From: Litorimonas sp051251645
GTDB lineage: Bacteria > Pseudomonadota > Alphaproteobacteria > Caulobacterales > Maricaulaceae
Direction: 5' to 3'
DNA length: 64,000 nucleotides
Assembly: GCA_051251645.1 (NCBI GenBank)
Contig: JBPOEY010000001.1
Span: forward strand, 1,116,001-1,180,000
Position 1 is the stretch's first letter; every line of letters begins with the position of its first letter. The notes beneath the pieces are model-generated. The model had not been told where the DNA came from and ran no database searches. It saw nothing but the letters and a program-made list of their open reading frames with translations. The translations under genes were made by a program, and so were the position numbers. Positions 17,702 through 25,744 of the stretch are shown in pieces.

Positions 17702-18163
17702 CTAGCTTTCATCGCGCAATTTTTCGGATTCGATAAACTGCCCGAAATCCTCTGTCGCGCGGAAATCGCGGTAGACACTCGCATAGCGAACGTAAGCGAT
17801 TTTATCGAGCCCAGAGAGCCCCTCCATTACCAGTTCACCGATATAATCCGATGTCACGTCGGCCTGACCGGAAGATTCGAGCTGGCGGACGATACCGGAC
17901 ACCATCTGTTCAACACGATCTTCGTCAATAGGACGTTTTTGCAAGGCAATTCGAACGGAGCGCATCAGCTTGTCACGATCAAACGGAACGCGTTTGCCGG
18001 AATTTTTGACAACTTGAAGATCGCGAAGCTGCACGCGCTCAAACGTTGTGAAGCGGCCACCACATTTTGTGCAGAGTCGCCGACGTCGGACGGCATTACC
18101 ATCCTCGGCCTGACGCGAGTCTTTCACTTGCGTGTCTTCGCTGGAGCAGAATGGGCAGCGCAT
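17702..18163 (-). CDS. nrdR: Transcriptional repressor NrdR
   Basis: 153 residues. NrdR represses ribonucleotide reductase genes when dATP is abundant. Marks: the N-terminal zinc ribbon MRCPFCSSEDTQVKDSR with a second pair in CTKCGGRF, and an ATP-cone domain (VVKNSGKRVPFDRDKLMRSV). It is the first gene before ribE. A promoter-like pair lies so close that the message may start at the ATG. Confidence 0.97.
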   Translation of the reverse strand: MRCPFCSSEDTQVKDSRQAEDGNAVRRRRLCTKCGGRFTTFERVQLRDLQVVKNSGKRVPFDRDKLMRSVRIALQKRPIDEDRVEQMVSGIVRQLESSGQADVTSDYIGELVMEGLSGLDKIAYVRYASVYRDFRATEDFGQFIESEKLRDES

Positions 18164-18169
18164 AATCAG

Positions 18170-18198
18170 TTCATAGGGTAAGTTTGTAAAAGTTGCAA
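18170..18198 (-). promoter_or_regulatory. Predicted nrdR promoter, possibly leaderless
   Basis: On the minus strand TTGCAA (18193-18198) and TATGAA (18170-18175) are separated by 17 nt. Only six bases separate the -10 box from the nrdR ATG, so transcription would begin at or next to the start codon. Confidence 0.4.
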
Positions 18199-18365
18199 AG
18201 GCGCTACGCCGCCCGCGTTCTCTATATCAAACACGCGATAAAGCGCTCCCCACAGGTTATAAGTTAGACTTATATGTCACACGAAAAAACCGCCGCATTT
18301 CTGCATGGCTCTATAAAACATACCCCTAAGCCACTGATTAGTATGAAAAACTGAAAGAGGGGCAT

Positions 18366-18392
18366 AAAAAAAGCCGGCGTTTCCGCCGGCTT
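18366..18392 (-). terminator. Intrinsic terminator after glyA
   Basis: A 9-bp stem (AAGCCGGCG with CGCCGGCTT, 4-nt loop) is followed on the minus strand by a run of seven T residues. It lies 25 nt past the glyA stop. The remaining 200 bases up to nrdR hold only AT-rich promoter-like sequence. Confidence 0.85.
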
Positions 18393-18416
18393 GAATAATA
18401 GATAAAGGCGAAGCGG

Positions 18417-19730
18417 CTACGCCGACACATCCTGATATATCGGGAATCGCGCTGTCAGCGCCTTCACACGCTCTCGAACAGTCGCTTCTACATCGGGACT
18501 ACCCTTTGGGTTTTCGGCCAGCGCATCTAGCACTTCACACATCAACTGGCCCACTTCCCTGAACTCCGCCGGACCGAAACCCCGCGTTGTTCCCGCAGGC
18601 GACCCGACTCGAATACCCGATGTGATCGTGAATTTCTCTTTATCAAACGGAATGCCGTTTTTATTGCAGGTGATGTAAGCGCGACCGAGTGCTTTTTCTG
18701 CGGCGTTCCCCTTCACGCCTTTTGGCGACAGGTCGATCAAGGCCAGATGCGTGTCCGTCCCCCCCGTGATGACGGCGTAACCACCTTCGACCAGTGCCCC
18801 CGCCATAGCTTTGCAATTCTCAATGACACGCGCTGCATAATCTTTGAACTCTGGCTGTAAACAATCGCGAAACGCGACGGCTTTACCCGCGATGACATGC
18901 ATGAGCGGACCGCCTTGCAAACCTGGGAAGATCGCGGAGTTGAACTTCTTGGCGAGCTTTTCGTCATTTGTCAGGATCATGCCGCCACGGGGCCCCCGTA
19001 AAGTTTTATGCGTCGTCGTCGTCGCGACATGAGCATGCGGGAATGGGCTTGGATGCGCGCCGCCGGCGACCAGTCCTGCGAAATGCGCCATATCAACATG
19101 GAGGTAAGCACCAACCTTATCCGCAATTTCGCGGAAACGGGCAAAGTCGATAACGCGGCTATAGGCAGAGCCACCGCAGATGATCATTTTGGGTTGATGC
19201 TCAAGCGCCAGAGCTTCCACCTGATCATAATCAATCAGATGATCATCTTCGCGGACACCGTAAGAGACAGCATTAAACCATTTTCCAGACATGTTTGGCG
19301 GCGCGCCATGGGTGAGATGCCCGCCAGAGGCGAGGTCCATGCCGAGAATCGTATCGCCGGGCTGCAGCAGTGCAAGGAACACCCCTTGGTTCGCTTGTGA
19401 TCCACTATTGGGCTGCACATTCGCAAAGCCACACCCGAACAATTCCGTCGCGCGGTCAATCGCCAACTGTTCAGCGACGTCCACATATTGGCAGCCGCCA
19501 TAATAACGGCGCCCTGGATAACCTTCGGCATATTTATTCGTTAAAACAGAGCCTTGAGCCTCCATAACGGCGTGAGACACAATGTTTTCTGACGCGATAA
19601 GCTCGATTTCTTGCTGCTGACGTTGTAATTCATCGCGCATGCAAGAGAATAGCGCGGGGTCGCGTTCAGCGAGACTCTGCGAGAAAAACTTACTGAGATA
19701 GTTAGAAGACTGGTTTTCGGCGGCGGACAT
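18417..19730 (-). CDS. glyA: Serine hydroxymethyltransferase
   Basis: 437 residues. It interconverts serine and glycine with tetrahydrofolate and feeds one-carbon metabolism. The PLP lysine is in VATTTTHKTLRGPRGG; other marks are ELIASENIVSHAVMEAQGS, NKYAEGYPGRRYYGGC and HVDMAHFAGLVAGG. It follows hemA by about 80 nt, a gap with a 7-bp hairpin (19781-19800) but no T-run. As glycine is a substrate of HemA, the pairing may be functional. It ends in a clear terminator. Confidence 0.98.
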   Translation of the reverse strand: MSAAENQSSNYLSKFFSQSLAERDPALFSCMRDELQRQQQEIELIASENIVSHAVMEAQGSVLTNKYAEGYPGRRYYGGCQYVDVAEQLAIDRATELFGCGFANVQPNSGSQANQGVFLALLQPGDTILGMDLASGGHLTHGAPPNMSGKWFNAVSYGVREDDHLIDYDQVEALALEHQPKMIICGGSAYSRVIDFARFREIADKVGAYLHVDMAHFAGLVAGGAHPSPFPHAHVATTTTHKTLRGPRGGMILTNDEKLAKKFNSAIFPGLQGGPLMHVIAGKAVAFRDCLQPEFKDYAARVIENCKAMAGALVEGGYAVITGGTDTHLALIDLSPKGVKGNAAEKALGRAYITCNKNGIPFDKEKFTITSGIRVGSPAGTTRGFGPAEFREVGQLMCEVLDALAENPKGSPDVEATVRERVKALTARFPIYQDVSA

Positions 19731-19807
19731 AGCAGACCCTGCGTCAGAGAAAGGACGCCCCGCCTATAACCCCTTCCCGACCGCTCGACAACGCGAGCGG
19801 GACGAAA

Positions 19808-21040
19808 TTAGGCAACCTTTTCCCGCGGCAATTCGAACTCGGCCCAGACGAGCGAAAGCGCATCCATGAGTTCGTCTAACATCACGTCAGAATGGAACGG
19901 GCTCGGCGTGAACCGCAGGCGCTCCGTGCCGCGCGGTACGGTCGGATAATTGATTGGCTGCGCGTAGATACCGTGATCTTCGATCAATCTGTCGCTAATT
20001 GCCTGACATTTGACCGGGTCACCGACCATGAGCGGGACAATATGCGTGTCGCCATCAATGAATGGATAGCCCGCCGCACGGAACCGCGCTTTAAGCGAAT
20101 TGGCGCGCTCTTGATGCTGCACGCGAACTTCGGGGGTAATTTTAAGTATCCGAACCGAACGCAGCGCCCCAGCCGCCGTAGACGGCGGGATGGATGTCGT
20201 AAAAATAAAGCCCGACGCAAGGCTACGGATGGCATCAACAATGACTTGATCCGCAGCAATATAGCCGCCGATCATACCGTAAGCTTTGGCCAGTGTACCT
20301 TGAATAATGTCTAATCGGTCCATGAGACCGCGCTGTTCACAGACCCCGCCACCTTTCGGCCCATACATGCCAACGGCGTGAACTTCGTCGACATAGGTCA
20401 GGGCATTGTATTTATCGGCGAGATCGCAAATCTCTTTGATCGGCGCGATATCCGCATCCATAGAATAAACAGATTCGAACGCGATCAATTTTGGCGCGTC
20501 AGCCGGAATTGCTTTGAGCTTCGCTTCGAGGTCAGCCAGATCATTATGTTTGAAAATATGCTTATGTGTCCGGGCGTTGCGAATGCCGGAAATCATCGAC
20601 GCATGGTTCATTTCATCTGAAAAAATGTGCAAGCCCGGCAGGATTTTGCTCATCGTCGAGAGCGCGGCCTCATTCGCGACATAACCAGACGTAAAGACGA
20701 GCGAGGCTGTCTTACCGTGCAAGTCGGCGAGCTCTTCTTCGAGCTGAACATGGTAGCGTGTTGTGCCAGAGATGTTGCGGGTTCCGCCAGATCCTGTTCC
20801 TGCCGCATCAACAGCGGATTTAACGGCTTCGACGACGCAGTCATTTTGGCCCATTCCGAGATAATCATTCGAACACCAGACCGTAATATTCTGCTCTTCG
20901 AGATTGTCTTTGAACCAAGTCGCGCGAGGGAAAGCCCCCTTCTTACGGCGAATATCACGGAAGATGCGGTAACGGCCTTCATCACGCACCGTATCAACGG
21001 CCGCTTGGAACTGATCCCGATATCTAGTCACTTTCGTCAC
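19808..21040 (-). CDS. hemA: 5-aminolevulinate synthase
   Basis: 410 residues from a GTG at 21040. It condenses glycine and succinyl-CoA to 5-aminolevulinate, the C4 haem route that marks Alphaproteobacteria. Seen: GRYRIFRDI, VWCSNDYLGMGQ, GSGGTRNISGTT, YVDEVHAVGMYG and the PLP lysine in GTLAKAYGMIGGY. Start choice: the ATG at 21061 is directly joined to GGAGG, too close for normal use, while the GTG at 21040 has AGG at proper spacing and gives the family length. The ATG remains possible; an even longer frame to 21232 would overlap hemB, which is divergent. Confidence 0.94.
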   Translation of the reverse strand: MTKVTRYRDQFQAAVDTVRDEGRYRIFRDIRRKKGAFPRATWFKDNLEEQNITVWCSNDYLGMGQNDCVVEAVKSAVDAAGTGSGGTRNISGTTRYHVQLEEELADLHGKTASLVFTSGYVANEAALSTMSKILPGLHIFSDEMNHASMISGIRNARTHKHIFKHNDLADLEAKLKAIPADAPKLIAFESVYSMDADIAPIKEICDLADKYNALTYVDEVHAVGMYGPKGGGVCEQRGLMDRLDIIQGTLAKAYGMIGGYIAADQVIVDAIRSLASGFIFTTSIPPSTAAGALRSVRILKITPEVRVQHQERANSLKARFRAAGYPFIDGDTHIVPLMVGDPVKCQAISDRLIEDHGIYAQPINYPTVPRGTERLRFTPSPFHSDVMLDELMDALSLVWAEFELPREKVA

Positions 21041-21173
21041 GTCGCACCTATTTGCGTTCATCCTCCGAACGATATAGACCAGAGACCACTTAAAGGCTAG
21101 TGAACCGCGTTGACAAAGTTGCGCTTTTGTGACGCAAGACACATCTGTTAAGACACTGAAAGAATGCGATTTA

Positions 21174-22160
21174 ATGAGCCAGTTCCCCCAGATAAGAATG
21201 CGTCGCAAGAGACTGTCACCATGGTCGCGCAATTTAGTTCGCGAAACGCGTCTAACCGCTCATGATCTCGTTTTGACAACTATAATCACCGACTCAAAAG
21301 CTGCTGAGGGCCCAGTCTCGAGCCTTCCCGGTGTTGCCCGACTTGGCCTTGACGCGCTTATTGATCAGGCGAAAGAAGCCGTCTCCCTCGGCATTCCGGC
21401 CATTGCCTTATTCCCGCATATTGATCCCGAACGAAAAGATGCAACCGCGAGCGAAGCGCTGAATGCCGACGGATTTGTTCCTGCGGCGATCCGGCACCTT
21501 AAAGCAGAGGTCCCCGAGATTGGCGTGATCGTCGATGTCGCCCTCGACCCCTTCACCGATCATGGTCATGACGGGCTGATGGTCGGCGATAGGATCGACA
21601 ATGATTCCACCTTAGATGTGTTGGCTAAAGGAGCTGTCATTCTAGCAGAGGCGGGGGCCGATATCGTCGCGCCGTCGGATATGATGGACGGCCGTGTTGG
21701 CCTAATCCGGGATGCGCTGGATAATGCCGGACATCCTGACGTGATAATCCTATCCTATGCAGCCAAGTTCGCCTCGGCCTTTTACGGCCCCTACCGCGAT
21801 GCCATTGGCACTGCGTCAGCGCTCCGCGGTGACAAACGGACCTACCAGATGGATCCGGCCAATACGGAAGAAGCGCTGCACGAAGTCGCGCTAGACCTTC
21901 AAGAGGGTGCAGACATGGTGATGGTTAAGCCGGGTATGGCTTACCTCGACATTTGCCACCGTATTAAATCTGAGTTCGGTGTTCCGACCTTCGCTTTTCA
22001 GGTCAGCGGCGAATACGCCATGATCCAATCCGCTAGCGAAAACGGCTGGGGCGATAGTGACCGCCTTTTGATCGAAACACTGACATCATTCCGGCGTGCG
22101 GGATGCGATGCGATCCTCACTTATGGTGCTATTCGGGCAGCAAGATTGCTCGCGAATTAG
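21174..22160 (+). CDS. hemB: Porphobilinogen synthase (ALA dehydratase)
   Basis: 328 residues. It joins two aminolevulinates into porphobilinogen, the step after HemA, and the two genes are divergent neighbours. The Schiff-base lysines lie in LSYAAKFASAFYGPYRDA and VMVKPGMAYLDI. The metal site reads DVALDPFTDHGHDG, aspartates in place of the cysteines of zinc-type enzymes, so this is the magnesium-dependent class. The frame opens at a GTG at 21129, but the ATG at 21174 gives the usual N-terminus. A possible -35 TTGACA (21113) stands in the shared intergenic region without a convincing -10. Confidence 0.96.
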   Translation: MSQFPQIRMRRKRLSPWSRNLVRETRLTAHDLVLTTIITDSKAAEGPVSSLPGVARLGLDALIDQAKEAVSLGIPAIALFPHIDPERKDATASEALNADGFVPAAIRHLKAEVPEIGVIVDVALDPFTDHGHDGLMVGDRIDNDSTLDVLAKGAVILAEAGADIVAPSDMMDGRVGLIRDALDNAGHPDVIILSYAAKFASAFYGPYRDAIGTASALRGDKRTYQMDPANTEEALHEVALDLQEGADMVMVKPGMAYLDICHRIKSEFGVPTFAFQVSGEYAMIQSASENGWGDSDRLLIETLTSFRRAGCDAILTYGAIRAARLLAN

Positions 22161-22210
22161 TCGGAGGCCTTTGGAAAACTACGAATCGGAGGCCTTTGGC
22201 AAACTACGAA
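22161..22210. repeat. 25-bp direct tandem duplication
   Basis: The unit starting TCGGAGGCCTTTGG occurs twice back to back (22161-22185 and 22186-22210) with one mismatch. It spans the space between the hemB stop and the end of the convergent dehydrogenase gene, whose stop lies in the first copy as read on the plus strand. Confidence 0.9.
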
Positions 22211-23048
22211 TCAGGGCGGACGTATCTTGTCGCGCGCCACCTTGAGTTTGTATCTTTTCATAGGCCGCATCGACCTGCTCTGTAATCGGCAGGACAACAC
22301 TCATGCGGGCGGCTTCGTCCATGGCGATCGCGAGGTCTTTGCGCATCCAGTCGATCGCGAAGCCAAAATCGAATTCGTCTTTCGCCATGGTCAAAAGACG
22401 GTTGTCCATCTGCCAACTTTGCGCGGCCCCGCCACCGATGGCTGCGAGCAGCGTTTCCGCATCAAGGCTTGCGGCTTGGGCAAAGCGCAAGCCTTCAGAA
22501 AGACCCTGCAACGTGCCCGCAATGCAGATCTGATTGACACATTTGGCTGTCTGTCCGGCACCAGAGGGGCCGAGATGGGTGATCGTGCGACCATAGCTTT
22601 GCATCACAGGCAGCGCCTCTGCGAAAGTGTCCACATCGCCGCCACACATGACGGATAAGGTTCCAGCTTCCGCACCCGACTGCCCCCCTGAAATGGGTGC
22701 ATCTAGAAACTGACACCCGGCCTCAATCAGTATTTTCGCGACGTGGCGCGCGCAATCTGGCGACGCCGTCGTATGGTCAATGACAATCGTTCCCGGTTTG
22801 AGCGATGGCGTAATTTGATAGATAATATCAAATACGTCTTTGTCCGCGCCGACACAAAGCATCACAAAGTCTACGCCAGACACGGTTTCAACAAGGCTTG
22901 CAAACGCGCCTGTGCCGTACTGCTCTTCCCAAGCTTTCGCGCGCGTCGCGGTTCTATTCCAAACGCGCACATCATGTCCGTCGGCTCTAAGATGTCCCGC
23001 CATGGGAAAACCCATCACGCCAAGTCCAAGAAATGCACAGTTCGCCAT
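22179..23048 (-). CDS. NAD(P)-dependent beta-hydroxyacid dehydrogenase (3-hydroxyisobutyrate family)
   Basis: 289 residues. The Rossmann N-terminus GLGVMGFPMAGHLRADGH, the substrate motif DAPISGGQSGAEAGTLSVM and the catalytic lysine in GAGQTAKCVNQI place it in the 3-hydroxyisobutyrate/tartronate-semialdehyde reductase family. The exact substrate cannot be told. The last residues (KASDS) come from a 25-bp tandem duplication that moves the stop slightly. The leader carries a 14-bp palindrome and, further up, a near-match to an EcfG promoter. Convergent with hemB, 18 nt apart. Confidence 0.88.
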   Translation of the reverse strand: MANCAFLGLGVMGFPMAGHLRADGHDVRVWNRTATRAKAWEEQYGTGAFASLVETVSGVDFVMLCVGADKDVFDIIYQITPSLKPGTIVIDHTTASPDCARHVAKILIEAGCQFLDAPISGGQSGAEAGTLSVMCGGDVDTFAEALPVMQSYGRTITHLGPSGAGQTAKCVNQICIAGTLQGLSEGLRFAQAASLDAETLLAAIGGGAAQSWQMDNRLLTMAKDEFDFGFAIDWMRKDLAIAMDEAARMSVVLPITEQVDAAYEKIQTQGGARQDTSALIRSLPKASDS

Positions 23049-23061
23049 ATCACGTCCTTAG

Positions 23062-23075
23062 AACCGAATTCGGTT
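23062..23075. promoter_or_regulatory. Perfect 14-bp palindrome in the dehydrogenase leader
   Basis: AACCGAATTCGGTT is self-complementary and lies 14 nt before the dehydrogenase start, just ahead of its AAGGAC ribosome-binding site. It could be an operator for a dimeric repressor. About 12 nt upstream, GGAAC-N17-CGTA (23088-23113, minus strand) resembles the EcfG promoter consensus with one mismatch. Confidence 0.4.
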
Positions 23076-23144
23076 TTCACTTGAAGTTACGCAGAGCTAT
23101 CGCTCATAGTTCCCTGACAACGCAAGCAAAGCTGAGATCAAACT

Positions 23145-24968
23145 ATGTGGGCCTTGCCCGAACTTTTTCAAATGTGGGCTGTCTTCGCCATTGTTGCTAT
23201 TGGCGTCTATCTTTATGTAACTGAACGGTTTTCGATTGAAGCCACAAGTGTCGGCTTAATTTTTTCACTGATGATATTTGGCAATCTTTTTACGCCATCT
23301 GATCAAGGCCTCGACTCGGCGTCGATGCTATCCGGGTTTGCCGCTCCGGCTCTTATTACCATCATGGCGCTTCTTGTTGTCGGACAAGGCTTATTTCAAA
23401 CGGGTGCGCTTGAGAACATGACGGTGGCGATCAACAAGGCCTTGGATCACAGGCCCCGCCGCACGCTCGCCCTCGTCTTTGGCGTCGCCTTTGCCGTGTC
23501 TATGTTCATGAATAACACGCCTGTCGTGGTCATGTTTATCCCAGTTCTGGCCGCGATGAGCGGGAAAATGGGCGTAACAGCCTCGCGTTATATGATGCCT
23601 CTGTCGTTTCTCTGCATCCTCGCCGGGATGACGACCCTCATTGGCAGCTCGACGAACCTCCTGGTCAATGATGTTCTGGTGCGAACGACGGATTTATCAT
23701 TGTCATTCTTCACACAATTTGTGCCTGGCATGATCCTAGCGGCCATTGGCGCGACCTTTATAGTCATCGCAGGCCCTTGGTTGATCCCGGATCGTGAATC
23801 CGAAGAACCCGCCCTACAATCGACCGGGCAGCAATATATTGCTCAAATTCGTGTCACCAAGGATCATCCGCTTGACGGGGTTGAGCCCGTCGCAGGCCTT
23901 TATCGACAGCTTCGTGAGGTCACCGTCCGCATGGTTCAACGCGGCGAGACCGCTTTTCTACCGCCGTTTGAAGAGAGTTTACAAAGCGGCGACGTCCTGA
24001 TCATTGCCGCGACACGACCGCAGCTCTCCGCCCTTCTTAAAACACGGCCTCAGTATCTCCATGGGATGCTGGATATTGGCGGGTTTTCGGACAGAGAGAC
24101 ATCGCCCGACAGCTCAATCATGTTGTCCGAAGCCGTGGTTGCCCCGGGCTCACGCATGATTGGACGGAACATTGAACAGATTGGATTCCGACGACAAACA
24201 AGCTGCCTCGTCCTCGGTATTCAGCGCCGATCGCGGATGATCCGCAAACGAATGCTCGATATCCGATTAGAATCTGGAGATATCCTCCTGCTGTTTGGTT
24301 ATGAGAAAGATATCAGTGCCTTACGGCAGAATCGTGATCTAATCCTTTTGGATTGGAGCACCGCTGAACTGCAAGATATTCGCAAGGCCAAACTGGCCAG
24401 AATCGTTTTCGTGGCGACAATCGCTTTTGCCGCGCTGTCTCTCGTCCCGATCGAAATAGCCGCCCTCGGCGGAGCCATCGGAATGATTGCGGCCGGCTGC
24501 CTCAATGTCCGCCAAGCTGTACGGGCGTTGGATATGCGCATTTTCCTGCTGATTGGGGCCGCGTTCGCCATGGGGCTCGCGTTAGAACGCACGGGTGGCG
24601 CTGAGTTTATCGGCAATAGTGTTGTGTCCGCCGTCTTGCCGTTCGGGACACAAGCCCTAATTGCCGCTGTCTTCTTACTTGTGGCGATCTTCACCAACAT
24701 CATCAGCAATTCAGCCGCCGCGCTCTTATTTGCGCCCATCGCCCTATCGATTGCAGAAAAGGCAGACATCGACCCGATTGTCATGGTTCTGACTGTGATA
24801 TTCGCCGCGAATTGTAGCTTTGCGACACCCATCGCCTACCAGACGAATTTACTCGTCATGGGCCCCGGGCATTACCGGTTTGGGGATTTCGCCCGCTTCG
24901 GCATTCCTCTCATACTGCTTTTATGGGTCAGTTACGTCTTGCTCGCTCCATACTTGTTTGGTCTTTAG
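23145..24968 (+). CDS. SLC13-family permease with two RCK_C (TrkA-C) domains
   Basis: 607 residues, inner-membrane transporter. Two bundles of hydrophobic helices (about residues 1-215 and 415-605) flank two soluble TrkA-C/RCK_C-type domains (about 230-400). The transporter halves carry MNNTPVVVMFIPV, GSSTNLLVNDVL and the second-half SNSAAALLFAPIAL, the asparagine/serine-rich hairpins of the CitT/DASS group. Proteins of this layout are often annotated as putative sulfur or carboxylate carriers; the substrate is not decidable. It stands alone between the dehydrogenase (divergent) and bpt. Confidence 0.87.
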   Translation: MWALPELFQMWAVFAIVAIGVYLYVTERFSIEATSVGLIFSLMIFGNLFTPSDQGLDSASMLSGFAAPALITIMALLVVGQGLFQTGALENMTVAINKALDHRPRRTLALVFGVAFAVSMFMNNTPVVVMFIPVLAAMSGKMGVTASRYMMPLSFLCILAGMTTLIGSSTNLLVNDVLVRTTDLSLSFFTQFVPGMILAAIGATFIVIAGPWLIPDRESEEPALQSTGQQYIAQIRVTKDHPLDGVEPVAGLYRQLREVTVRMVQRGETAFLPPFEESLQSGDVLIIAATRPQLSALLKTRPQYLHGMLDIGGFSDRETSPDSSIMLSEAVVAPGSRMIGRNIEQIGFRRQTSCLVLGIQRRSRMIRKRMLDIRLESGDILLLFGYEKDISALRQNRDLILLDWSTAELQDIRKAKLARIVFVATIAFAALSLVPIEIAALGGAIGMIAAGCLNVRQAVRALDMRIFLLIGAAFAMGLALERTGGAEFIGNSVVSAVLPFGTQALIAAVFLLVAIFTNIISNSAAALLFAPIALSIAEKADIDPIVMVLTVIFAANCSFATPIAYQTNLLVMGPGHYRFGDFARFGIPLILLLWVSYVLLAPYLFGL

Positions 24969-25012
24969 GACATGTTAGGTCTGAGACGATCAGGATGGAG
25001 AGGTAGACACAT

Positions 25013-25744
25013 ATGAGCCATCCGTTCGATCCGAACCAATTGCAGTTCTTCCTGACGATCCCTTCGCCCTGCCCCTACTTGCCGGGCCGGATGGAGCGGA
25101 AAATATTTACACAACTCGACCCTCTCGATGGGCCGCATCTCAATAATTATCTGACCCATGCGGGATTTCGTCGGAGCCAGAACGTCATTTATCGCCCTGC
25201 CTGCGAGACCTGTCGCGAATGCCGGTCCTTACGCGTGCGGGCCGAAGAGTTTTCTCCCACCCGAACATTTCGTCGAACCTTAAAACGCAATGCCGATCTC
25301 TCTGTTACCCTCGCCCCTGCCATCGCGCGGCAAGAACAATTTGATCTGCTGTCACGCTATCTCGACTTTCGTCATCCGGGCGGGGGCATGTCTGATATGG
25401 ACTTTACGCGTTACGAGATGATGGTCGAGGAATGCGCGTCGGAAACTGAAATTGTCGAATATCGCGATATGGAGGGCACGCTAATCGCCTGCATGTTGAT
25501 TGATCGACTGAATGACGGGCTTTCGCTGGTCTATAGTTTCTTTGATCCAAATGCCTCAGCGCGGTCTCTTGGCAACTTTATGATTTTGGATCAAATTGAA
25601 CGCTGCCATATGGAAGGCTTGCCCTATCTCTATCTCGGCTATTGGGTGCCCAGCAGTCCGAAAATGCATTATAAAAGCCGCTTTCAACCCGCTGAAATCC
25701 TAGGGCATCGAGGTTGGACGCCGATGACACAAGTGACCCCATGA
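25013..25744 (+). CDS. bpt: Aspartate/glutamate leucyltransferase (Bpt)
   Basis: 243 residues. Bpt adds leucine to N-terminal Asp or Glu and marks proteins for ClpAP degradation (bacterial N-degron pathway). The ATE-like cysteine cluster is visible: RPACETCRECRSLRV near residues 60-74, with FRRTLKRNADL after it and the C-terminal YLYLGYWVPSSPKMHYK. Other possibility: an arginyltransferase-like activity, but the bacterial clade is Bpt. Its last codon overlaps the ATG of the TRAP binding protein by 4 nt, an unexpected partner. Confidence 0.93.
   Translation: MSHPFDPNQLQFFLTIPSPCPYLPGRMERKIFTQLDPLDGPHLNNYLTHAGFRRSQNVIYRPACETCRECRSLRVRAEEFSPTRTFRRTLKRNADLSVTLAPAIARQEQFDLLSRYLDFRHPGGGMSDMDFTRYEMMVEECASETEIVEYRDMEGTLIACMLIDRLNDGLSLVYSFFDPNASARSLGNFMILDQIERCHMEGLPYLYLGYWVPSSPKMHYKSRFQPAEILGHRGWTPMTQVTP

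Noticed and set aside
18164..18260. FMN riboswitch ahead of the riboflavin genes
   Set aside because: I looked for the conserved RFN core upstream of nrdR and ribE and did not see it; the space looks like a simple promoter.
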